Assembly: GCA_002329445.1 (NCBI GenBank)
Contig: DCTU01000378.1
Span: forward strand, 1 to 37,193
Source: a bacterium UBP9_UBA1432
GTDB taxonomy: Bacteria > Vulcanimicrobiota > Xenobia > Xenobiales > Xenobiaceae
DNA length: 37,193 nt
Direction: 5' to 3'
In this document: positions 32,182 through 37,193 of the stretch, piece after piece
Layout of the letters: every line of letters starts with the position of its first letter
Position numbering within the stretch: the first letter of the stretch is position 1
Made by a program: the position numbers and the translations under genes
Notes under the pieces: generated by a model
Database searches by the model: none
The model's input: the letters and a program-made list of their open reading frames with translations, nothing else
Told to the model about the DNA's origin: nothing

Positions 32182-35100
32182 CTAGACCTCTCTGCCCCAG
32201 TTGTCGGCGGATTCCCCATACTCTGCAAAGCCTGCGCCCTCCGAATCGGACTGCAGACGCTCGAAGAGGATCTCGATGCGCTCCGAAACATCGCGGAAGC
32301 GGATATCCACGGCGTAACACTCCTGATAGGCCTGGAGGGCCTCGTTGAAGCGCCCTTCCTCCTCCAGGACCTGGCCGAGGTTGTAGCGCAGGTCCAACAA
32401 GTCCTCGTCCATGAACCCGGGCTGGTCCAGGGCCTTGAGGAACTGGCGGATGGCCAGGTCCCGGTACCCCTTCTCCTTGAAGGCCAAAGCCAGGTGGTTG
32501 ACTGCCAGCAGCATCTTGCCCGGATCCCGAGAGGCCCGGTAGAACTCCTGGATGGCCTCCTCCAGGAAGCCCATCTGTCGATAGAACTCACCCATCTTGA
32601 TCTGGGAACCGGCATCCTCGGGCGAATAGCCCACAGCCTGCCGATACTCGCTGACGATCCGGCCGACCAGGCCCTTGGCGAAGATCTGACGAGCCACGCC
32701 GGCCGCCTCTTCCAGGCGCTCCTGCCGGGCATAGATGATGGCCACCCGCGAGAGGGCCCCGGCACAACCAGGTTCCTTCTGAAGGACCTCGTCGTAGTAG
32801 GGGCGCGCCTCTTCGAAGTGCTCGGCGTTGAAGAGCAGGTCGCCGATCCGCTCCAGGACCCGGGGTTCCTCGCCGGAGCGACGGCCGATCTCCTCCAGGA
32901 CGGGCCGTGCCGCCTCCACTCCCCGATAGGCCAGGACCAGTTCGGCCAGCCGGAACAACAGACCCAGGCCGTGCTCGACCCGTTGATGGTTCAAGGCCAG
33001 GTCGGCGGCCCGGCGGCAATAGGCGATGGCCTGCTCGTGCTCGCCCAGCTCCAGGTAGCGGGTGGAGATGGCTTCAACCAGCTCCAGTGCGCGGTCCCAC
33101 TCCTCCATCCTCTCCATGATCCCGGCCAGACGGTCCTTGACGATCAAGGAGATGCCCTTGCGGCCCTGATCCAGGAAGGACTCTTCCAGGCGCTCGATGC
33201 GGGAGATGCCCTCGGGCACGTTCTTGTGGCGGAAGAACCCGTCGATCAGCTTGACGAAAAGGGGATCGGTGCGTTCCTTGCGCCCTCGGACCAGATACTG
33301 CTCCAGGGTGTGCAGATACTGCTCCTGGGCCTCCTTCCAATCCTCCGCCTCCACCAGCTCGTCGGCCACGCGCTCACGGTACTCCAGGGCAGTTTCCCAC
33401 TGCTGGTTGTCTTCAAAGGTCCGCGAGAGGGTCCAGAAGACCTGGATCACGTGCTCGTGATCGCCCCGGCCCTTGTAGGTGGAGGCCAACTCCTCCATCA
33501 GCTTCTGGCCCTCTTCCAGGAAGCCGGCCTTCAGGAACATCTCACCCAGCCGCTGGCGGAGTTCCAGGTTCAGCGGCTGGAGGTTGACGATCTCACGCAC
33601 GCACAAGCGGGCCTCGTCGATCTCGCCGCGGTCCAGGTGGATGCCGAGCAGCATCCGATAGTGCTCGGTCGCCTCGTCGAAGCGGAGGTTCCTGGTCAGC
33701 AACTGGATCAACTGACGCCGATGGGGGATATCCTTGGGCTCGAGCTCGAGGATCCGGTTGAGAACTCGCTGGGCCACCTCGGGGAGATTCTGCAACAGGT
33801 AGACCTTGGCCAGTTGCGAAAACTGCTCGAGGGCCTGCGCGGTCTGGCCGTGCTCTGCCCAGATATGGCCCAGTCGATAACGGGCATTGAGGTTCTCCGG
33901 GTCGATCTCCAGCAGGCGGCTATAGATGTCTGCTGCCGACGTGGCATTCCCCTCGCTGTGGAAACGACCGGCCAGGACCAGCATGCCCTCTCGGGCTCGC
34001 TCCAACTTGCCCTGGCACGCCACCTCGTGGGACAGGCGCAGCCGGATCTCGACGTCCGCAGGATGATAGGCCAGAAGTTCGCGGTAGAGGCGCTCCGCCT
34101 CCTGATGGTTTCCCGTGGCAGAAACCGACTCCGCCATCTGGTAGACCTCCTGGCGCGCCTGGGCCAGGTCTCCTGACATCAGGTAGTTGTGGACGATCCC
34201 GTCCAGATACTGCTGCTTCTCATCCATGTCGTCGGGGAGGTGCAGGACCATCTCACGCAGACGGTCCATCTGTCCGGTGGCCTCGAACTTCTGCAGGAGC
34301 AGGCGCAGGAAGGAGCGTTTCTCGGGGTCGGCGGGGTCCAGGGCATGGATGTCGCGCTCGGCGTCCTCCAGGCGGTTGGCGTTGAGGTAGGCCTGGATGA
34401 TCCGGCGTCGATAGCGGGGACGGATTTCGTCCTCCAGCGAGAGGCGGCCAACCTCCTCCGCAGCCCGATCGATGTCTCCGCTCTGCAGATAGGCCTCGAT
34501 CAACTGCCCCATGAAGGAGTTGCGCGCCGGATCCGCCTCGGGAAGGCGCTCGATCTCCCGGATGGCCTCGGAAAGCCGGTTTGCCGTCAACAAGCCGGAG
34601 ATCTGCCGGCCCAGGAAGTCCGGACGCGACTCGTCCGCCTCTGGAAGACGAGCCAGCTCGGCCGCCGCCTCCTCCAATCGGCCGGATTCCTGGTAGGAGC
34701 CGATCAAACGCCTCTGAAAGGAGAGACGGAGGGGATCCTCGGCGGGAAGCCGGTTGATCAACTCGGCCGCCGTCTCGAGGTTCCCCGAGCTGAGATACAT
34801 CTCCATCAGACGGGTGACCAGCCGGTTGCGCTCCTTGTCTGAGCGCGGCACCAGGGGCATGGCGGCGTCGGCCTTCTGCAGGTCATTGGCATCCAGGTAG
34901 CGCTTGATCAGGTCCTTGCGAAAGCCGACCTTGCGCTCGTCCTCGTCGGCCAGGCCGTCCAGGTGGCGTTCCACCTCCTCCAGGTGCCCCTCCGCCAGCT
35001 CCTTCTCGATCAGGCGGCAAAGGAGGTTGCTGCGCTCAGAGTCCTCCTCGGGCAACGCCTGGATCTCCCGGAGGGCCTCGTCGCGTCGGCCGGACTCCAG

Positions 35101-36603
35101 GCAATACTTGACCAGACGCTTGCGCACATCCAAGCGACCAGGCTCCTGGGCCAGCACCGTGCGATAGGTCTCGACCGCCTCCTCCCAGCGGTCCAGCGCG
35201 GAATACTCCTCGGCCAGGTACACCCGGGCCAGCAGATCCTCCGGACGCTCCCCCAGCAACCGCAGCAATTCGCGAACAGCACCTTCGTGGTCCCCCTGTC
35301 CCCGCAGGGTCAGGGCCACCTGATACTGCAGGTCAGAAGCCTCGGGGAACAACTCGACCAGGCGATGCTGGAAGTCCATCGCGGCGCTCTCGTCCCCGGC
35401 GTCCTGGTACAGTCGGACCACCTGCTGGAACTCGGTCAGGGCCTCCGAGTTCATGTCCTTCTTTCGGTAGACCTCCCCCATCAGCTTGCGGGCTTCGATG
35501 TTCCCGGGGTCCAACTCCAGCAGCTTCCGGGCCACGGGCAGGGCCTCTTCGATCATGCCCCGCTCCAGATGTGAACGAGCCAGCGCCAGTTGCTGCTCGC
35601 CGGCCTCCGCGGTCATGCCCCGGCGCAGGAGATTCTCGACCAGCCGCAGGCGCACCGAGGTGTTCGACGGGTCGCGAGCCAGGATGTTGCGGTAGATGTC
35701 GATGACCTGGTTGCGGGCTTCCTCGTTCTGGGGGTCACAATCCAGCAGCTTCTCATAGAAGCCGATCACCTTGTCGAGCAGCCCCTCTTCCTGGTAGATC
35801 CCGGCGAGGGTGCGATAGGTCTCGACTGCCTGCTCGGTCCGCCCCTCCGAGGCGTAGATCTCGGCCAGCTTGACCAGGATGTCCTTGTTTCGAGACTCGT
35901 ATTCCAGGATGCGCTCATAGGTCCGGATGGCGTCCACCATCTGCTTGCGCTGCATGTACAGCTCGCCCGCATTGCGAAACCAGACCACGGTCGTCTGGGG
36001 TTGCCGGCCGGCCCGGATGAAGACCTCGCCCAACATCTCGTAGGCCTGGGCCGCCTCGTTGGGCGCCAGCCGGACGACCTCCTGGAACTCGCCGATGGCT
36101 TCCTTGTCCTTGCCCTGGGCCATGAGGGCCCGGCCCAGAGCCATGTGGGTATCCCATCGACCGGGATCGATGTCCAGGCTGGAGCGGAGCCAGGCCACGG
36201 ACTCGTCGTGGTCTCCCTTGTCCAGATAGAACCGCCCGATCCGCGAGAAGATCTCGGGTTTGACCTGGGCCACCCGACTCTGGATCTCGGAAGCCTCTTC
36301 GCCGCCGAACCCCTTCTTGCGCACGCTCTGTTCCAGGTTGACGATGATCTTGTAGCGCTCGATCGCCTGGTCGACCTCGCCCTGTGCGGCGAAGAGCTCC
36401 GCCAGGGCCATGCACTGGCTGACCACCTCGCCATAGTCGCCCCGACGGGTGGCTGCCTCCAGGATGTGGTCCCGAAGCTGAACATCCTCCGGAGCCAGCT
36501 CCAGGGCCTGGCCATAGGCCGCCATGGCCTGATCCCAACGGTTCTGGGTGGCCAACTGGTCCCCTTGCTGGATCAACGTGTCGATCTTCTTGCGGTCTGC
36601 CAT
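32182..36603 (-). CDS. Giant tetratricopeptide-repeat protein (1473 residues)
   Basis: 1473 residues from ATG 36603 with GGAGAA 5 nt upstream. Almost the whole length is helical repeats; no signal peptide, TM or catalytic domain. Residues ~1-490 and ~835-1440 are canonical TPRs (for example DQAMAAYGQALELAPED, EAIGEFQEVVRLAPNEA, ADIYSRLLEIDPENLNARYRLG). Residues ~494-833 form ten consecutive 34-residue units of a different type (see repeat entry). The last ~100 residues resemble the C-terminus of the adjacent TPR protein at 36647-37193. It is most likely a cytoplasmic scaffold. It is followed after 7 nt by the DPWK-motif membrane protein and then the DUF4388-like gene, so the three probably form one complex or pathway. 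Specific function unknown. Confidence 0.88.
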   Translation of the reverse strand: MADRKKIDTLIQQGDQLATQNRWDQAMAAYGQALELAPEDVQLRDHILEAATRRGDYGEVVSQCMALAELFAAQGEVDQAIERYKIIVNLEQSVRKKGFGGEEASEIQSRVAQVKPEIFSRIGRFYLDKGDHDESVAWLRSSLDIDPGRWDTHMALGRALMAQGKDKEAIGEFQEVVRLAPNEAAQAYEMLGEVFIRAGRQPQTTVVWFRNAGELYMQRKQMVDAIRTYERILEYESRNKDILVKLAEIYASEGRTEQAVETYRTLAGIYQEEGLLDKVIGFYEKLLDCDPQNEEARNQVIDIYRNILARDPSNTSVRLRLVENLLRRGMTAEAGEQQLALARSHLERGMIEEALPVARKLLELDPGNIEARKLMGEVYRKKDMNSEALTEFQQVVRLYQDAGDESAAMDFQHRLVELFPEASDLQYQVALTLRGQGDHEGAVRELLRLLGERPEDLLARVYLAEEYSALDRWEEAVETYRTVLAQEPGRLDVRKRLVKYCLESGRRDEALREIQALPEEDSERSNLLCRLIEKELAEGHLEEVERHLDGLADEDERKVGFRKDLIKRYLDANDLQKADAAMPLVPRSDKERNRLVTRLMEMYLSSGNLETAAELINRLPAEDPLRLSFQRRLIGSYQESGRLEEAAAELARLPEADESRPDFLGRQISGLLTANRLSEAIREIERLPEADPARNSFMGQLIEAYLQSGDIDRAAEEVGRLSLEDEIRPRYRRRIIQAYLNANRLEDAERDIHALDPADPEKRSFLRLLLQKFEATGQMDRLREMVLHLPDDMDEKQQYLDGIVHNYLMSGDLAQARQEVYQMAESVSATGNHQEAERLYRELLAYHPADVEIRLRLSHEVACQGKLERAREGMLVLAGRFHSEGNATSAADIYSRLLEIDPENLNARYRLGHIWAEHGQTAQALEQFSQLAKVYLLQNLPEVAQRVLNRILELEPKDIPHRRQLIQLLTRNLRFDEATEHYRMLLGIHLDRGEIDEARLCVREIVNLQPLNLELRQRLGEMFLKAGFLEEGQKLMEELASTYKGRGDHEHVIQVFWTLSRTFEDNQQWETALEYRERVADELVEAEDWKEAQEQYLHTLEQYLVRGRKERTDPLFVKLIDGFFRHKNVPEGISRIERLEESFLDQGRKGISLIVKDRLAGIMERMEEWDRALELVEAISTRYLELGEHEQAIAYCRRAADLALNHQRVEHGLGLLFRLAELVLAYRGVEAARPVLEEIGRRSGEEPRVLERIGDLLFNAEHFEEARPYYDEVLQKEPGCAGALSRVAIIYARQERLEEAAGVARQIFAKGLVGRIVSEYRQAVGYSPEDAGSQIKMGEFYRQMGFLEEAIQEFYRASRDPGKMLLAVNHLALAFKEKGYRDLAIRQFLKALDQPGFMDEDLLDLRYNLGQVLEEEGRFNEALQAYQECYAVDIRFRDVSERIEILFERLQSDSEGAGFAEYGESADNWGREV
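34105..35124 (-). repeat. Block of ten 34-residue PPR/TPR-like repeats inside the giant TPR protein
   Basis: Encodes residues 494-833. Nine units fit 34 residues without any gap and the tenth is partial. The consensus is xxxLIxxYLxSGxLExA--EIxxLPExDPxRxxF, with L/I at positions 4-5, Y at 8, G or N at 12, A at 17, L at 24, P at 25, D at 28 and F/Y/L at 34. This differs from the canonical TPR pattern of the flanking regions. Confidence 0.75.
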
Positions 36604-36646
36604 GTCTTCTCCGGTCTGCGCTCAGTTGGGGTCAAGGAGACGGGCC

Positions 36647-37193
36647 TCAGACTCCCCGTCGGGGCGGCAGTCGGGGGGTCTTCCCGCTGCCTCCCCCCGC
36701 GATCTCCTCCTGGAGCAGCCTCACCCACTCGTCGACGTCGCGATAGGCGACATCGACCGCCAGGATGTCCTTGAGCTCGGTCAGCGCCTCCTGGATGCGA
36801 TGGTTCTGGTACAGGAGCATCGCCAGGTTGTAACGCAGCTCGAGGTAGTCCTGCTCGGCGTGCCCTTTGGTCTCCAGACCCCGGCGGAACTGGCGGACAG
36901 CCAGGTCCAGGCCGAAGCGGGGGTTCCGGGCGAACGCCAGCCCCAGCATGTTGTAGGAACGCAGTTCGTGGTCCCGGTCGGAACGGGTCTTCTGGAACTG
37001 CTCGACGGCGTCCTCGACCCGGTTGAGGAAGTAGCAGACCTCTCCGTAGACGAACCGGGTGGTCCAGTCCGTCGGATCGGCCCCGATCCTCTCCTTGTAT
37101 TCGCCGAGGATCCGATCCCGAGAGGCCTGCCCCGCCTCGGGCTGGACCTCGACCAGCCGGTTGAGGACCTCGGCGGCCTCGCGGGCCTTCCGT
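36647..37193 (-). CDS. TPR protein, C-terminal part (5' end outside window)
   Basis: The frame is open to the window edge, so the N-terminus is missing; ~181 residues are visible. They contain TPR units such as RFVYGEVCYFLNRVEDAVEQFQKTR, ELRSYNMLGLAFARNPRFGLDLAVRQFRRGLETKG and ELRYNLAMLLYQNHRIQEALTELKDILAVDVAYRDVDEWVRLLQE. The last 80 residues match the C-terminus of the giant TPR protein at 32182-36603 (LRYNL, EAL, AVDxxxRDV), so the two are tandem paralogues. A 43-nt gap separates them on the same strand. The tail is Gly/Pro/Arg-rich. A scaffold or binding role is likely; nothing more specific can be said. Confidence 0.8.
   Translation of the reverse strand, partial: RKAREAAEVLNRLVEVQPEAGQASRDRILGEYKERIGADPTDWTTRFVYGEVCYFLNRVEDAVEQFQKTRSDRDHELRSYNMLGLAFARNPRFGLDLAVRQFRRGLETKGHAEQDYLELRYNLAMLLYQNHRIQEALTELKDILAVDVAYRDVDEWVRLLQEEIAGGGSGKTPRLPPRRGV

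Noticed and set aside
32494..34176. Plus-strand open frame of ~560 codons opposite the giant TPR gene
   Set aside because: It mirrors TPR codons (Leu/Asp/Gln-rich), has no independent start signal and overlaps a clear gene.
1..37193. CRISPR array, tRNA, rRNA, transposase, integrase or attachment site
   Set aside because: Reading both strands showed no regularly spaced direct repeats, no cloverleaf-like or rRNA sequence, and no mobile-element protein. The only tandem repeats are protein-level TPR/PPR-type units.

Overview
This is a gene-dense, clearly high-GC bacterial chromosome segment. Third codon positions are almost always G or C, gene gaps are short, stop/start overlaps of 1-4 nt are common, and many starts are GTG or TTG. 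I see no tRNA, rRNA, CRISPR array, insertion sequence, phage or plasmid gene. Sec signal peptides, an O-antigen-ligase-family protein, SGNH and GT-C-like proteins, and Roadblock, TPR and DUF4388-like signalling proteins suggest a free-living bacterium with an elaborate envelope. I cannot assign a phylum from sequence alone.

Layout. (a) 1-4103, plus strand: the end of a proline-rich protein, a strong intrinsic terminator, then three overlapping genes: a B12-type radical SAM enzyme, a GNAT-methyltransferase fusion and a flippase-like membrane protein. (b) 15154-4108, minus strand: a tightly coupled eight-gene operon. It encodes two signal-peptide/TM proteins with RecA/DnaB-like domains that lack the Walker A lysine, an SGNH hydrolase, a membrane-anchored metallo-beta-lactamase-fold protein without its metal ligands, two related GT-C-like membrane proteins on either side of a secreted GH13 amylase, and a GT2 glycosyltransferase. 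(c) 15405-21955: an adenylate kinase with an extended N-terminus, two divergent radical SAM genes (one with a full SPASM domain), a Zn/Cd/Pb P-type ATPase and a C39-like cysteine protease. (d) 27870-22026, minus strand: Roadblock protein, single-domain response regulator, GAF-PAS histidine kinase, TPR-Roadblock protein, and O-antigen-ligase/TPR membrane protein. (e) 28031-30095, plus strand: an unrecognised protein and a beta-propeller-like protein, closed by a terminator. (f) 37193-30222, minus strand: two TPR proteins with related C-termini (one of 1473 residues), a membrane-anchored proline-rich protein with five DPWK-type motifs, and a DUF4388-like protein.

How it may fit together. Regions (a) and (b) converge with only 4 nt between them and read as one envelope or glycan locus: lipid and sugar modification, polyprenyl-phosphate-type glycosyl transfer, membrane glycan handling and periplasmic glucan cleavage. 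The most unusual content is in (b), where three membrane-tethered proteins keep an enzyme fold but have lost the catalytic residues. This suggests a scaffold or sensor complex. Regions (d) and (f) look like signalling and scaffolding modules. These functional links are inferred from gene order and motifs.
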